A stretch of DNA of 64,000 nucleotides, from contig NZ_WTUX01000010.1 in NCBI RefSeq assembly GCF_009882975.1, positions 418,367-482,366 of the forward strand, written 5' to 3'. The notes under the pieces were generated by a model. The model saw only the letters and a list, made by a program, of their open reading frames with translations, did not search any database and was not told where the DNA came from. Origin of the DNA: Maritimibacter harenae. Its GTDB lineage: Bacteria > Pseudomonadota > Alphaproteobacteria > Rhodobacterales > Rhodobacteraceae. Positions within the stretch are counted from its first letter, which is position 1. Each line of letters begins with the position of its first letter. Shown one piece after another: positions 39,187 to 48,772 of this stretch. Made by a program: the position numbers and the translations under genes.

Positions 39187-40119
39187 ATGACCGACACGAG
39201 CATTCTCGATCAGGACCGCGACGCGGGTTTCGGCGATTACGTCGCCCTGCTCAAGCCGCGCGTGATGTCCCTCGTCGTGTTCACCGCCTTCGTCGGGCTG
39301 CTCGTGGCGCCCGGTGGGATCAATCCCTTCGTGGGCCTCTGCGCGATCCTCTTCATCGCGGTGGGCGGGGGCGCTTCTGGCGCGCTCAACATGTGGTGGG
39401 ACGCGGACATCGACGCGAAGATGCGTCGCACGCAGGGCCGTCCGATCCCGACCGGGCGGGTGCGCCCGGAAGAAGCGCTGGGACTCGGCGTGGCGCTCAC
39501 CGGTTTCTCGGTTGTCATGCTGTTCCTCGCGACCAACTGGGTCGCGGGCGGGCTCCTGGCCTTCACCATCTTCTTCTACGTCGTGATCTACACGATGTGG
39601 CTCAAGCGCTGGACGCCGCAGAACATCGTCATCGGCGGCGCCGCGGGCGCCTTTCCCCCGATGATCGGCTGGGCGGCCGTCACCGGCGACATCACGATTG
39701 AATCGATCCTGATGTTCGCGCTGACCTTCGCCTGGACGCCGCCGCATTTCTGGTCGCTCGCGCTCTTCGTGAAGAGCGACTACGCCAAGGCCGACGTGCC
39801 AATGCTGACCGTGACCCACGGACGGCGCGCCACGCGCAATCACATCCTGGCCTACACGATCGTGCTGGCCGGTGTGGCGCTGGGCCTGGGCCTCACGTCG
39901 ATCGGCGGGCCGGCCTACATGGCCGTGGCCGCGGTGCTCAACCTCTGGTTCATCAAGGGCGCGATCTCGATCTGGCGCCGGACGGACGCGGACAGCGACG
40001 CCGACAGCCACCTCGTCGAACGCAAGTTCTTCAAGTTCTCGCTGTTCTACCTGTTCATCCACTTCGGGATGCTGCTGGTCGAACATTCGCTCGCCCCCTA
40101 CGGGCTGGGAGGCTGGTAA
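39187..40119 (+). CDS. ctaB: Protohaem IX farnesyltransferase (haem O synthase)
   Basis: Adds farnesyl to haem B to make haem O, the precursor of haem A for this oxidase. The 310-residue UbiA-family protein has about nine helices, the substrate motif NMWWDADIDAKMRRTQGRPIP near 75 and FAWTPPHFWSLAL near 182. The stop shares a base with the next start (TAATG). Confidence 0.95.
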   Translation: MTDTSILDQDRDAGFGDYVALLKPRVMSLVVFTAFVGLLVAPGGINPFVGLCAILFIAVGGGASGALNMWWDADIDAKMRRTQGRPIPTGRVRPEEALGLGVALTGFSVVMLFLATNWVAGGLLAFTIFFYVVIYTMWLKRWTPQNIVIGGAAGAFPPMIGWAAVTGDITIESILMFALTFAWTPPHFWSLALFVKSDYAKADVPMLTVTHGRRATRNHILAYTIVLAGVALGLGLTSIGGPAYMAVAAVLNLWFIKGAISIWRRTDADSDADSHLVERKFFKFSLFYLFIHFGMLLVEHSLAPYGLGGW

Positions 40120-40304
40120 TGGACAAGATCCGCGCCACGCACGAACTGCATCAACGCCGCCTGTCACGCAATGTCGGGCTGGGCATCGTGCTCGTGCTCT
40201 TCATCGGCATCGTGTACGGCCTGACGATCGCCAAGGTGGGGACCGACCCCAATGACGAGCTTGGCGCCGAATGGGCCGCTGGACAGGAAAGGGCTGCGAA
40301 ATGA
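40119..40304 (+). CDS. Small one-helix protein of the oxidase cluster (CoxF-like)
   Basis: The 61-residue protein has a basic N-terminus (HELHQRRLSRN), one transmembrane helix (about 18-38) and a short acidic periplasmic tail. It sits between ctaB and ctaG with overlaps on both sides. From memory, cox clusters of this family encode a comparable small protein at this place. A role in oxidase assembly is inferred from position. Confidence 0.82.
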   Translation: MDKIRATHELHQRRLSRNVGLGIVLVLFIGIVYGLTIAKVGTDPNDELGAEWAAGQERAAK

Positions 40305-40882
40305 GTGAACGCTCGACTGCGAAGTCCGCCCTCATGCTCGTGGGCGTCGTCGTCTTCATGGGGGGCATGGCCTGGGCGGCCGTGCCGTTCTACGACTGGT
40401 TCTGCCGCGTCACCGGCTTCGGCGGGACCACGAACGCGGCCGAGGCGGGCTCGGACGTGATCCTCGACAAGACCATCAAGGTCCGCTTCGACGGTTCGAT
40501 CGAGCGCGACTTCCCGTGGGAGTTCAAGCCGGTCCAGCGCGAGATGGAAGTCAAGCTGGGCGAGACCGGGCTGGCTTTCTACGAGGCGACCAACACCGCC
40601 GACCGCCCGGTCGCGGGCACGGCGAGCTACAACGTCGCGCCCTATTCAGCGGGTGGCTACTTTACCAAGATCGACTGCTTCTGCTTCGAATTGCAGGTGC
40701 TCGAACCCGGCGAAAGCGTGATGATGCCCGTCACCTTCTACGTCGATCCAGAAATCACCGAGGACCGTGATGCCAAGTTTGCCAAGGTGATCACGCTCTC
40801 GTATACCTTCCACGAAACGGATCTGCCCGAGGAATACGCCGCGCTCGACACGGCCGCTTCCGACGAGACGGATCAAAACTAA
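40301..40882 (+). CDS. ctaG: Cytochrome c oxidase assembly protein CtaG/Cox11
   Basis: Delivers copper to the CuB site of subunit I. The 193-residue protein has one N-terminal membrane anchor and a periplasmic Ig-like domain with [20 protein letters not shown], the copper-binding CFCF motif. The ATG at 40301 overlaps the preceding stop (ATGA). Confidence 0.95.
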   Translation: MSERSTAKSALMLVGVVVFMGGMAWAAVPFYDWFCRVTGFGGTTNAAEAGSDVILDKTIKVRFDGSIERDFPWEFKPVQREMEVKLGETGLAFYEATNTADRPVAGTASYNVAPYSAGGYFTKIDCFCFELQVLEPGESVMMPVTFYVDPEITEDRDAKFAKVITLSYTFHETDLPEEYAALDTAASDETDQN

Positions 40883-40898
40883 CCCAGGGATGCAAAAG

Positions 40899-41699
40899 AT
40901 GGCCCACGCCAAGAACCACGACTACCACATCCTGCCCCCTTCGATTAACCCGCTGCTCGCATCGGTCGGGGCGTTCGTCATGCTCTTCGGGGCCGTGAAA
41001 TGGATGCATGCCAGCGGCCCGTGGATCTTCCTCGTGGGTCTGCTGCTCGTCCTCTACACCATGTTCTCGTGGTGGTCGGACGTGGTGGACGAGGGCCAGA
41101 CGGGCGATCACACCCCGGTGGTGCGCATCGGCCTCAAGTACGGCTTCATCCTGTTCATCATGTCGGAAGTGATGTTCTTCGTGGCGTGGTTCTGGAGCTT
41201 CTTCAAGCACGCCATGTACCCGATGGGCCCCGAAAGCCCGGCCCGTGACGGCGTCTGGCCGCCGGCGGGGATCGAGACCTTCGATCCCTGGCACCTGCCG
41301 CTGATGAACACGCTGATCCTCCTGCTGTCGGGCGCCGCGGCGACCTGGGCGCACCACGCGCTTGTGCACGAGAACAACCGCAAGGACATGAAGACCGGCC
41401 TGACCATCGCGATCCTGCTGGGCCTGCTGTTCACCTTCTTCCAGGCCTACGAATACTCGCACGCCGCTTTCGGCCTGTCGGGCAACATCTATGGCGCCAA
41501 CTTCTTCATGGCGACGGGCTTCCACGGCTTCCACGTGATCATCGGGACGATCTTCCTGTTCGTCTGCCTGATGCGCGCCTACGCGGGCCACTTCACGCAG
41601 GAGCAACACGTGGGCTTCGAGGCGGCCGCCTGGTACTGGCACTTCGTGGACGTCGTGTGGCTGTTCCTGTTCGCCGCCGTCTACATCTGGGGCGGCTGA
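40899..41699 (+). CDS. coxC: Cytochrome c oxidase subunit III
   Basis: The 266-residue membrane protein of the aa3 oxidase has seven helices, [17 protein letters not shown] near 92, [15 protein letters not shown] near 205 and a final [14 protein letters not shown]. The ATG at 40899 is chosen because AGGGA lies about 9 bp upstream; the ATG at 40890 would abut it. A strong terminator follows. Confidence 0.95.
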   Translation: MAHAKNHDYHILPPSINPLLASVGAFVMLFGAVKWMHASGPWIFLVGLLLVLYTMFSWWSDVVDEGQTGDHTPVVRIGLKYGFILFIMSEVMFFVAWFWSFFKHAMYPMGPESPARDGVWPPAGIETFDPWHLPLMNTLILLLSGAAATWAHHALVHENNRKDMKTGLTIAILLGLLFTFFQAYEYSHAAFGLSGNIYGANFFMATGFHGFHVIIGTIFLFVCLMRAYAGHFTQEQHVGFEAAAWYWHFVDVVWLFLFAAVYIWGG

Positions 41700-41722
41700 T
41701 CCCGGCGCAGACCTGAGTTTCG

Positions 41723-41750
41723 ACGGGCGGGGGCAACCCCGCCCGTTTTC
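41723..41750 (+). terminator. Rho-independent terminator after coxC
   Basis: The 10-bp perfect stem ACGGGCGGGG/CCCCGCCCGT with a GCAA tetraloop is followed by TTTTCGTTT. It closes the coxB-coxC unit 23 bp after the stop, so SURF1 probably has its own promoter or depends on readthrough. Confidence 0.9.
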
Positions 41751-41812
41751 GTTTCAGCAAGGCCCCCGCGAGAGCGCTGGAGGCCGCCGGGCCGAGGTGA
41801 TATTTCCCCGCC

Positions 41813-42493
41813 ATGTTCAAACAGATCCTCACCGCCGTTCTGCTCGTCGCCGGTCTTGCGACCTTCGTGTCGCTGGGCGTCTGGCAGCTTCAGCGCCTGG
41901 AGTGGAAGCAGGGGGTGCTTGACGAGATCGAGGCACAGATCGCAGGCGCGGCCGAACCTCTGCCGGATGACCCGACGCCGGAGGCAGACCGCTACCGCCC
42001 GGTGGAGATCACCGGGACGATGGAGCCCGGAGAGCTGCATGTTCTTGTCTCCTCGCGCGATTTCGGCGCCGGCTTCCGCATCATCGCACCGTTCACGACC
42101 CCGGATGGGCGACGCATCCTTGTCGATCGCGGCTTCGTGCTGAACGAGGACAAGGAAACCGAGCGCACGACCGGCCCGATGACCATCGAGGGCAACCTGC
42201 ACTGGCCCGAGGAGCGCGATTCCTTCACGCCGGAGGACGAACCCGGGGGCAACTGGTGGTATGCGCGCGACGTGGCGAAGATGGCCGCGGCGCTGGACAC
42301 CGAACCGGTGCTGGTCATTGCGCGCAGCCTCAACGATCCGGGCGTGAAGCCGATGCCGGTGACGACCGAGGGCATCCCGAACGACCACCTCGAATACGCG
42401 ATGACGTGGTTTCTGTTCGCGATCACGTGGGTGGTGATGACAGGCTTCGCGCTTTGGCGTATACGGCGGCGGAACCAGATACAGGCAAGCTGA
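41813..42493 (+). CDS. SURF1-family oxidase assembly protein
   Basis: Helps insert haem A into subunit I. The 226-residue protein has one helix at each end and the SURF1 blocks LGVWQLQRLEWK near 21, DRYRPVEITGT near 59, LVDRGFVLNED near 103 and YAMTWFLFAITW near 199. It lies directly behind the oxidase cluster, which supports the call. Confidence 0.92.
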   Translation: MFKQILTAVLLVAGLATFVSLGVWQLQRLEWKQGVLDEIEAQIAGAAEPLPDDPTPEADRYRPVEITGTMEPGELHVLVSSRDFGAGFRIIAPFTTPDGRRILVDRGFVLNEDKETERTTGPMTIEGNLHWPEERDSFTPEDEPGGNWWYARDVAKMAAALDTEPVLVIARSLNDPGVKPMPVTTEGIPNDHLEYAMTWFLFAITWVVMTGFALWRIRRRNQIQAS

Positions 42494-42651
42494 CCCTTGA
42501 CGCGCACGACGCCCAACCTGCAGGGATTTTTCGCCGGGACGGCGTCCCGTGCCCGCCCCCGCATGGACACCGGGCGCGAGCTGTGCGTCATGGAGTCCGG
42601 GGCAGGGGGCCAGACGGTCGCCGGCGTCCGGAGGTACAAGGATACGAGTGC

Positions 42652-44037
42652 ATGAAATACGTCTCGACGCGCGGCACCGCGCCTGAATTGAGCTTCGAAG
42701 AGGCGATGCTGACGGGCCTGGCCCGGGACGGCGGACTCTACGTCCCTGCCGAGGTGCCGACCCTGAGCCGCGACGACATCGCGAGCCTGGCGGGCCAGAG
42801 CTATGAACAGGTCGCCTTCACCGTGATGCGCCCGTTCATCGGCGAGGAGTTCAGCGACCGCGAGCTTTCAGCCTGCATCCGCCACGCCTACGCGGGCTTC
42901 GGCCACGCGGTGCGCGCGCCGCTGGTGCAGCTGGGCGCGAACCACTTCCTGCTCGAGCTGTTCCACGGCCCCACACTCGCGTTCAAGGATTTCGCGATGC
43001 AGCTGATCGGTCAGCTGTTCCAGGCCGCCCTCGAGAAGCGGGGCCAGAAGGTCACCATCGTCGGTGCGACCTCGGGCGACACCGGGTCGGCGGCGATCGA
43101 GGCGTTCCGCGGGCTCGACAATGTCGACGTGTTCATCCTGTTCCCCGACGGCCGCGTCTCGGACGTGCAGCGCCGCCAGATGACCACGCCGGTCGAGGGC
43201 AACGTCCACGCGCTGGCCGTCGATGGCGACTTCGACGACTGCCAGGCGCGGCTCAAGGACATGTTCAACCATTTCGAGTTCCGCGACGCCGTGGGGCTGG
43301 CCGGCGTGAACTCGATCAACTGGGCACGGGTGCTGGCGCAGGTCGTCTACTACTTCACCTCCGCCGTGGCGCTGGGTGCGCCGCATCGCGAGGTCTCGTT
43401 CACCGTCCCCACCGGCAATTTCGGCGATATCTTCGCGGGCTACATCGCCAAGCAGATGGGCCTGCCGATCCGCGATCTCGTGATCGCCACGAACCAGAAC
43501 GACATTCTCCACCGGACGCTGGAGACGGGCGCATACACGAAGGCCGGGGTCACCCCGTCGATCAGCCCGTCGATGGACATCCAGGTGTCCTCGAACTTCG
43601 AACGCGCGCTCTTCGACGCCTACGGGCGCGACGGCGCGGTCGTGGCCGAACAGATGGCCGAGCTCGCCGGTGGCGGTTTCACGATCAGCCAGGGCGCCAT
43701 CGACTTCCTGCGCGGCGTGTTCAAGTCCGGCCGTGCCTCGGAACACGAGACGATGGAAACGATCAAGGAGACCTGGGAGGCGACGGGCGAAGTGATCTGT
43801 CCCCACACCGCGGTCGGCGTGAAGGTCGCGAACGAGCACCTCTCGGACGTGCCGATGATCACGCTGGCGACGGCGCACCCGGCCAAGTTCCCCGACGCCG
43901 TCAAGAAGGCCTGCGGGCGCGACGCGGCTCTGCCGCCACGCATGTCGGACCTGTTCGACCGTGAAGAGCGCGTCACCCGCGTGCCCAACGACCTGACCGC
44001 GCTGGAAACCCTCATCTTGAACGAGCGCCGCGCATGA
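42652..44037 (+). CDS. thrC: Threonine synthase
   Basis: Converts phosphohomoserine to threonine with PLP. The 461-residue protein has YVSTRGTAPELSF at the start, the PLP lysine in LAFKDFAMQ near residue 111, ATSGDTGSAAIEAF near 145 and VPTGNFGDIFAGY near 254. The length is that of the gram-negative type. The ATG at 42652 has AAGGAT 8 bp upstream. The stop overlaps the peptidase start (ATGA). Confidence 0.95.
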   Translation: MKYVSTRGTAPELSFEEAMLTGLARDGGLYVPAEVPTLSRDDIASLAGQSYEQVAFTVMRPFIGEEFSDRELSACIRHAYAGFGHAVRAPLVQLGANHFLLELFHGPTLAFKDFAMQLIGQLFQAALEKRGQKVTIVGATSGDTGSAAIEAFRGLDNVDVFILFPDGRVSDVQRRQMTTPVEGNVHALAVDGDFDDCQARLKDMFNHFEFRDAVGLAGVNSINWARVLAQVVYYFTSAVALGAPHREVSFTVPTGNFGDIFAGYIAKQMGLPIRDLVIATNQNDILHRTLETGAYTKAGVTPSISPSMDIQVSSNFERALFDAYGRDGAVVAEQMAELAGGGFTISQGAIDFLRGVFKSGRASEHETMETIKETWEATGEVICPHTAVGVKVANEHLSDVPMITLATAHPAKFPDAVKKACGRDAALPPRMSDLFDREERVTRVPNDLTALETLILNERRA

Positions 44038-45296
44038 CCATTCGCTACGACACCCTTCCCAACGGCTTCCGCGTCGTGACCGAGCACATGCCGGGCCTCG
44101 AGAGCGCGAGCCTGGGCGTCTGGATCACCGCGGGCGGCCGCCACGAGCGGATCGAGCAGAACGGGATCGCGCATTTCCTCGAGCACATGGCGTTCAAGGG
44201 CACGAAGACGCGCTCCGCCCTGCGCATCGCCGAGGAAATCGAGGACGTGGGCGGCTACCTCAACGCCTACACCGGCCGCGAGGTCACGGCGTACTACGCG
44301 CGCGTCCTGAAGGAGGACGTCGGGCTCGCCATCGACGTGATCTCGGACATCCTGATGAACCCGGTCTTCGATGAAAGCGAGATCGAGGTGGAGCGCGGCG
44401 TGATCCTGCAGGAGATCGGCCAGGCGCTCGACACCCCCGACGACGTGATCTTCGACTGGCTGCAGGAGGTGGCTTACCCGGGCCAGGCGATCGGTCGCCC
44501 GATCCTGGGCCCGGCCGAACGCGTTCAGGATTTCTCCCGCCGCGACCTCGAAGGGTTCGTGGACGAGCATTACGGGCCGGACCGGATGATCCTGGCCGCT
44601 GCCGGCGCGGTCGATCACGACGAGATCATGCGCCTGGCCGAGAAGGCGTTCGGCGGCCTGTCGCGCCCCTCCCGGACCGAATTCCAGGCGGCCGGTTTCG
44701 TGGGCGGCGAACGGCGCGAGACCCGCACGCTCGAGCAGGTGCACTTCACCCTGGGGCTGGAAGGGCCGGGATACCGCGACGAAAGCATCTACACCGCGCA
44801 GGTCTATGCCAACGCGCTCGGGGGCGGCATGTCCTCGCGCCTGTTCCAGGAAGCGCGCGAGAAGCGCGGGCTGTGCTACACCATTTTCGCCCAGGCAGGG
44901 GCGTGGTCGGACACCGGGCTGATCACGATCTACGCCGGCACATCGGCGGGCGAGATCGGCGGACTGGCCGAGCTGACCATCGACGAGCTGCGCCGGGCGA
45001 CCAGCGACATGACGCCGGCGGAAGTCGACCGGGCGCGCGCGCAGATGAAGGCCGGCATGCTCATGGGCATGGAAAGCGCCTCGGCGCGGGCCGAACGGCT
45101 GGCGCGGCAGGTGGCGATCTGGAATCGGGTCGTGCCGCTTGAGGAGACCGTCGCGCGGCTGGACGCGGTGACGCTGGACGGGGTGCGCGACTTCGCCACC
45201 CGCATCGCCGCCGATCCGCACATGGCCGTCGCGCTTTACGGGCCCGCGGAGGGCGCCCCCGGTCACGCGGCCCTGTCCGAAAGGCTCGCCGCGTAA
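44034..45296 (+). CDS. M16-family zinc peptidase (processing-peptidase type)
   Basis: The 420-residue protein has the inverted zinc motif HFLEHMAFKGT (HxxEH) near residue 45 with the distant glutamate in EIEVERGVILQEI, and the LGGGMSSRLFQEAREKRGLCY block in the second domain. It resembles the beta subunit of mitochondrial processing peptidase. The gene order thrC-M16-acetyltransferase is known to me from other Rhodobacteraceae. The start overlaps thrC by 4 bp and its stop shares a base with the next start. Confidence 0.93.
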   Translation: MTIRYDTLPNGFRVVTEHMPGLESASLGVWITAGGRHERIEQNGIAHFLEHMAFKGTKTRSALRIAEEIEDVGGYLNAYTGREVTAYYARVLKEDVGLAIDVISDILMNPVFDESEIEVERGVILQEIGQALDTPDDVIFDWLQEVAYPGQAIGRPILGPAERVQDFSRRDLEGFVDEHYGPDRMILAAAGAVDHDEIMRLAEKAFGGLSRPSRTEFQAAGFVGGERRETRTLEQVHFTLGLEGPGYRDESIYTAQVYANALGGGMSSRLFQEAREKRGLCYTIFAQAGAWSDTGLITIYAGTSAGEIGGLAELTIDELRRATSDMTPAEVDRARAQMKAGMLMGMESASARAERLARQVAIWNRVVPLEETVARLDAVTLDGVRDFATRIAADPHMAVALYGPAEGAPGHAALSERLAA

Positions 45297-45880
45297 TGTT
45301 GAGACGCCCGCGCAAGGTTCGTATCGAAACCGAACGGCTGACCTTGCGCCCGTTGACCCATGGCGACTTCAACGCCTGGTCAAGCCTGCGCGCCGAGAGC
45401 CGCGACTTCCTGGCCCCGTGGGAGCCGACCTGGGCGACCGACCACCTGACGCGCAAGGGGTTCACGAACAGGGTCTACTGGGTCAACCGCTCGGTGGCCC
45501 AGGGGTCAGCGCTGCCGCTTCTGATCGTGCGGCGCGCGGACAACACGCTGGTGGGGGCGATCACGCTGGACAATATCCGCCGCGGTCCCGCGCAATCGGC
45601 GACCTGCGGCTACTGGATCGGCCAGCGCCATGCCCGCCACGGCTACATGCGCGAGGCGCTCTCGGCCGTGGTCGATCATGCGTTCATCGAGATGGACCTG
45701 TCGCGGCTGGAGGCCGGCTGTCTGCCGGAGAACGCGCCGTCGCGCGGGGTGCTCGAGAAATGCGGCTTCAAGTACGAAGGGGTCGCGCAGAGTTATCTCC
45801 AGATCAACGGACGCTGGCGCAACCACGTGCTGTACGCGGCGCTGCGTTCGGATCGGCGCGGGCGGACCGATACCGGCTGA
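45296..45880 (+). CDS. GNAT N-acetyltransferase, RimJ-like
   Basis: The 194-residue protein has IETERLTLRPLTHGDFNAW, YWIGQRHARHGYMREAL as the acetyl-CoA loop region and AGCLPENAPSRGVLEKCGF. These mark the RimJ/RimL group that acetylates protein N-termini. The ribosomal target (S5) is inferred from relatives. It forms a TAATG junction with the M16 peptidase gene. Confidence 0.88.
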   Translation: MLRRPRKVRIETERLTLRPLTHGDFNAWSSLRAESRDFLAPWEPTWATDHLTRKGFTNRVYWVNRSVAQGSALPLLIVRRADNTLVGAITLDNIRRGPAQSATCGYWIGQRHARHGYMREALSAVVDHAFIEMDLSRLEAGCLPENAPSRGVLEKCGFKYEGVAQSYLQINGRWRNHVLYAALRSDRRGRTDTG

Positions 45881-45945
45881 GCACGGCTGAAAAGCTTTGG
45901 ATTTCCGTCGGTTGACGGGTGGGGGCTTGGCGAGTCCCGGCTTCA

Positions 45946-45993
45946 CCGGAAAACCGGAAAACCGGAAAACCGGAAAACCGGAAAACCGGAAAA
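45946..45993. repeat. Six tandem copies of the octamer CCGGAAAA
   Basis: Six perfect 8-bp units start at 45946, 45954, 45962, 45970, 45978 and 45986. They lie between the stops of two convergent genes (45880 and 46043), so slippage would not change a protein. The array could still vary between strains. Confidence 0.95.
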
Positions 45994-46042
45994 GTGAAAT
46001 TTTGCCGGAACGGGCAGGGTGGGGTGGTCGCCCCAGGATCTC

Positions 46043-46666
46043 TCAGCCCCGCAGGCGCTCCAGCGCGATCCCGGCCACGTCTGCCGCGACCGCCTCGGGC
46101 GTGCGATCGCCGTCGACGACGACGCAGCGGTCGGGTTCGGCCGCGGCAAGTTCCAGGAACCCCGTGCGCATCCGCGCTTGCAGATCCGTCCCGAAATCCT
46201 CGAACCGTTCCTCGCTGCCCTGCCGGCCCTTGGCCCGCGCATGGCCTGTCGCCGGATCCATGTCGATGATGAAGGTCAGGTCCGGTTCGCGCCCGATCAT
46301 CAGCTCGTGCAGGTCATCGACGATCTGGCGCAGCCCGGGGCCACGCAGGCCCTGGTACATCCGGGTGCTGTCGGCGAAACGGTCGCAGACCACGATGCGC
46401 CCCGCGGCAAGCGACGGGTCGATTAGGCGCTCCAGGTGGTCGCGCCGTGCCGCGGTGAAAAGCAGGATCTCGGTCTCGGCCGACCAGCGGTCCGGGTCCC
46501 CTTCGAGCACGAGGCGCCGGATCTCTTCCGCCCCCGGCGAGCCTCCCGGTTCGCGGGTCGCCACGACGTCGAAGCCGTCCTTGTCCAGCCGCTCGGCCAA
46601 CATTCGCGCCTGCGTCGACTTGCCTGAGCCGTCGATGCCCTCGAAGGTCAGAAACAGCCCCGCCAT
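46043..46666 (-). CDS. tmk: Thymidylate kinase
   Basis: Phosphorylates dTMP. The 207-residue P-loop kinase has FEGIDGSGKSTQ near residue 8, ATREPGGSPGAEEIR near 36, VCDRFADSTRMYQG near 92 and a lid with ATGHARAKGRQG. It lies 5 bp behind dacC. holB, its frequent next gene, is 24 kb away. Confidence 0.94.
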   Translation of the reverse strand: MAGLFLTFEGIDGSGKSTQARMLAERLDKDGFDVVATREPGGSPGAEEIRRLVLEGDPDRWSAETEILLFTAARRDHLERLIDPSLAAGRIVVCDRFADSTRMYQGLRGPGLRQIVDDLHELMIGREPDLTFIIDMDPATGHARAKGRQGSEERFEDFGTDLQARMRTGFLELAAAEPDRCVVVDGDRTPEAVAADVAGIALERLRG

Positions 46667-46671
46667 CCGGT

Positions 46672-47871
46672 TCAGTTCACCGCCGGGGCGTCCGCCCCGT
46701 CGTCCGCGTCCGCCCCGCCGGCAAGCATGCGCGCACGTTCGAACACCTGTCCTGCGGCGGCCGTGAAGCGGGGCAGGAAGCCCGCCTTGCCCACGTCGCT
46801 GGCTGCCATGAGCGGCACGGTCGTGTCGTTCAGACCGGGGCGGCTGATCGTGAAGCGGGCCAGCTCGGTGCCCGCCGCGATCGGCGCTTCCAGGGGCCCG
46901 GTCCAGGTCACTTCCCCCCGGATCCCCTCACGCGAGGTCACGGGCATCAGGAGCGAGATGTCCTCGGCCGGCACAAGCCCCACCGTGTCGGCGTCGCCAA
47001 GCCAGACGGGGGCCTCGGCGATCACCTCTCCGGCCTCGGCGGCCTTGCGCATGACGAACTGCCGGAAGGCGAAGTTCACGATCGCCGCCGATTCCGTCTT
47101 GCGCGCTTCCTGGCTGTCGAGCCCGGTGACCACGAAGACCACGCGGCGCTCGCCCTGCTTGGCCGAACCCACGAGCCCGTAGCCCGCCTCCTGTGTGTGA
47201 CCGGTCTTGAGCCCGTCCGCGCCGATCCCCATCGGCAGCAGCGGGTTGCGGTTGAACCGGTTGTCCGGGGCGCGGCCGTCGAAGGGGAACTCGGTCATCC
47301 CGAAATAGGTGTAGTATTCCGGGAATTCCTCGATTAGCCGGGTCGCGAGGATCGCAAGATCGTGTGCGCTCATGCGCTGGTCCGGGTCGGGCCAGCCGGA
47401 GGCATTGCCGAAGGTGGAATTCTCCATTCCCAGCGCCTTGGCCCGCTCCGTCATCATGCGCGCGAAGGCGTCCTCGGTCCCGCCCAGCCCCTCGGCCACC
47501 ACCACGCAGGCGTCGTTGCCCGAGAGCACGATGATCCCCTTGATGAGCTGCTCGACCGTGGGCCGGTCCTGGGTGTTGAGGAACATGGTCGATCCGCCCA
47601 TGTCCATCGCCCGCTGGCTCACGTTGAAGCGCGTGTCGAGCGTGACGCGCCCGTCCTCGAGCGCCTCGAACAGCATGTTGAGCGTCATCAGCTTCGACAT
47701 CGAGGCCGGCGGCAGAGGCACGTCGGCGTTCTTTTCCAGCAGGACCGTATCCGTGGTGATGTCCACCACGTAGGCCGACCCGGCCTGGGTTTCGAAGGCG
47801 ATGGCGGGAAGGGCGATGAGCCCGGCGATCAGGGTGGCGATCAGGCGGGGCAAGACGTGGCGGCGTCGCAT
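46672..47871 (-). CDS. D-alanyl-D-alanine carboxypeptidase (PBP5/6 type)
   Basis: Trims peptidoglycan pentapeptides in the periplasm. The 399-residue precursor has a signal peptide (to about AFA), the SxxK motif SMSK (57-60), SGN (117-119) and KTG (222-224), then a C-terminal beta domain and an amphipathic end that should bind the inner membrane. It is followed closely by tmk and preceded by the SPOR lipoprotein, a cell-wall set. Confidence 0.93.
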   Translation of the reverse strand: MRRRHVLPRLIATLIAGLIALPAIAFETQAGSAYVVDITTDTVLLEKNADVPLPPASMSKLMTLNMLFEALEDGRVTLDTRFNVSQRAMDMGGSTMFLNTQDRPTVEQLIKGIIVLSGNDACVVVAEGLGGTEDAFARMMTERAKALGMENSTFGNASGWPDPDQRMSAHDLAILATRLIEEFPEYYTYFGMTEFPFDGRAPDNRFNRNPLLPMGIGADGLKTGHTQEAGYGLVGSAKQGERRVVFVVTGLDSQEARKTESAAIVNFAFRQFVMRKAAEAGEVIAEAPVWLGDADTVGLVPAEDISLLMPVTSREGIRGEVTWTGPLEAPIAAGTELARFTISRPGLNDTTVPLMAASDVGKAGFLPRFTAAAGQVFERARMLAGGADADDGADAPAVN

Positions 47872-47908
47872 GAAGGTCCTCGTCTGGCCCGGGTCGCCCC
47901 GGGCGCTG

Positions 47909-48772
47909 TCAGTGGGTCACGTAATAGGCGTCGGTGAAGCCCAGTTCCTTGATCTTTTTTAAGAGCTGGGCGCGCTCGGCGCTGGTCGGGGCAGGTCCGA
48001 CGATGACTCGCCAGAAATCCTTGCCGTTCATCTTACCCGGCTTGATCGTGGGCACCATCCCCGCGCGCCGCAGGCTCTCGGAGGTGTTATTGGCGTTCCC
48101 CTGGACCGAGAAGATGCCGATCTGGATGTAGGGCTTCTCGAGCGAGGAGGCGGCCGGGCGCGGCGTCGCGGCCTGGGCGGTGCGGGCCGGTCGGGCGGGG
48201 GCCGCGGCTTCGGCCTCGTCGATGGCCGCTCCGGCGGCCGCGATCGGGTCAAGTGTTTCTTCCGCCACTTCTGGCGCGGCGGCGGCCGCCTGGGCGTCCG
48301 TCTCGGCTTCTGCCTCGGCCGGATCGTCCGCGCTCACCTCTTCGCGGCGCAGGGCCGTCACGTTCAGCTCGGCCGGCTTGCCCGCCAGCATCCCGAGCGC
48401 CTCGGCCGCGTCGGACGAGACCTGGAGCTGCGGCCCGGGCTGCGAGCGTTCGGGGCGGTAGAGCACGCCCACGACGAAATTCTCGTTCTCCGTGTTGCGG
48501 ATGATCACCCGCTCGGGCTCCTTGGCCTCGGGGTGGGCGACCCAGACGCCACCAAGGCTCGGCCGGCCGTCCCAGAGCCCCCGATCGGTGACCTGGAACA
48601 CCTCGGGCGCCTCGACATCCCGCTCGACCGTGCGCGTGGAGCGCGCCGTCGCGGTGGTTTCGCCATCCGGTGAGGATTGCAGGAAGCCCGGCATGTCCCC
48701 GTCTTCGCAGGCGGACAGCATAAGCAGCCCGCACAGCCCGATGACCAGCCGTCCTGTCGCGCGATGTCGCAT
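47909..48772 (-). CDS. SPOR-domain lipoprotein with a degenerate RlpA-like barrel
   Basis: The 287-residue precursor has a lipobox LSAC with Cys22. A mid-domain (about 55-130) reads QVTDRGLWDGRPSLGGVWVA and ends SSDAAEALGMLAGKPAELNV, like the end of an RlpA double-psi barrel. An Ala/Glu-rich linker and a C-terminal SPOR domain (about 205-287; YIQIGIFSVQGNA) follow. The catalytic Asp/His context of RlpA is not seen, so the barrel is probably inactive. SPOR domains bind stripped glycan at the septum. dacC and tmk follow. Confidence 0.85.
   Translation of the reverse strand: MRHRATGRLVIGLCGLLMLSACEDGDMPGFLQSSPDGETTATARSTRTVERDVEAPEVFQVTDRGLWDGRPSLGGVWVAHPEAKEPERVIIRNTENENFVVGVLYRPERSQPGPQLQVSSDAAEALGMLAGKPAELNVTALRREEVSADDPAEAEAETDAQAAAAAPEVAEETLDPIAAAGAAIDEAEAAAPARPARTAQAATPRPAASSLEKPYIQIGIFSVQGNANNTSESLRRAGMVPTIKPGKMNGKDFWRVIVGPAPTSAERAQLLKKIKELGFTDAYYVTH

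Noticed and set aside
45946-45993. Tandem octamers as a CRISPR array
   Set aside because: Units are 8 bp without spacers, and no cas gene is near.
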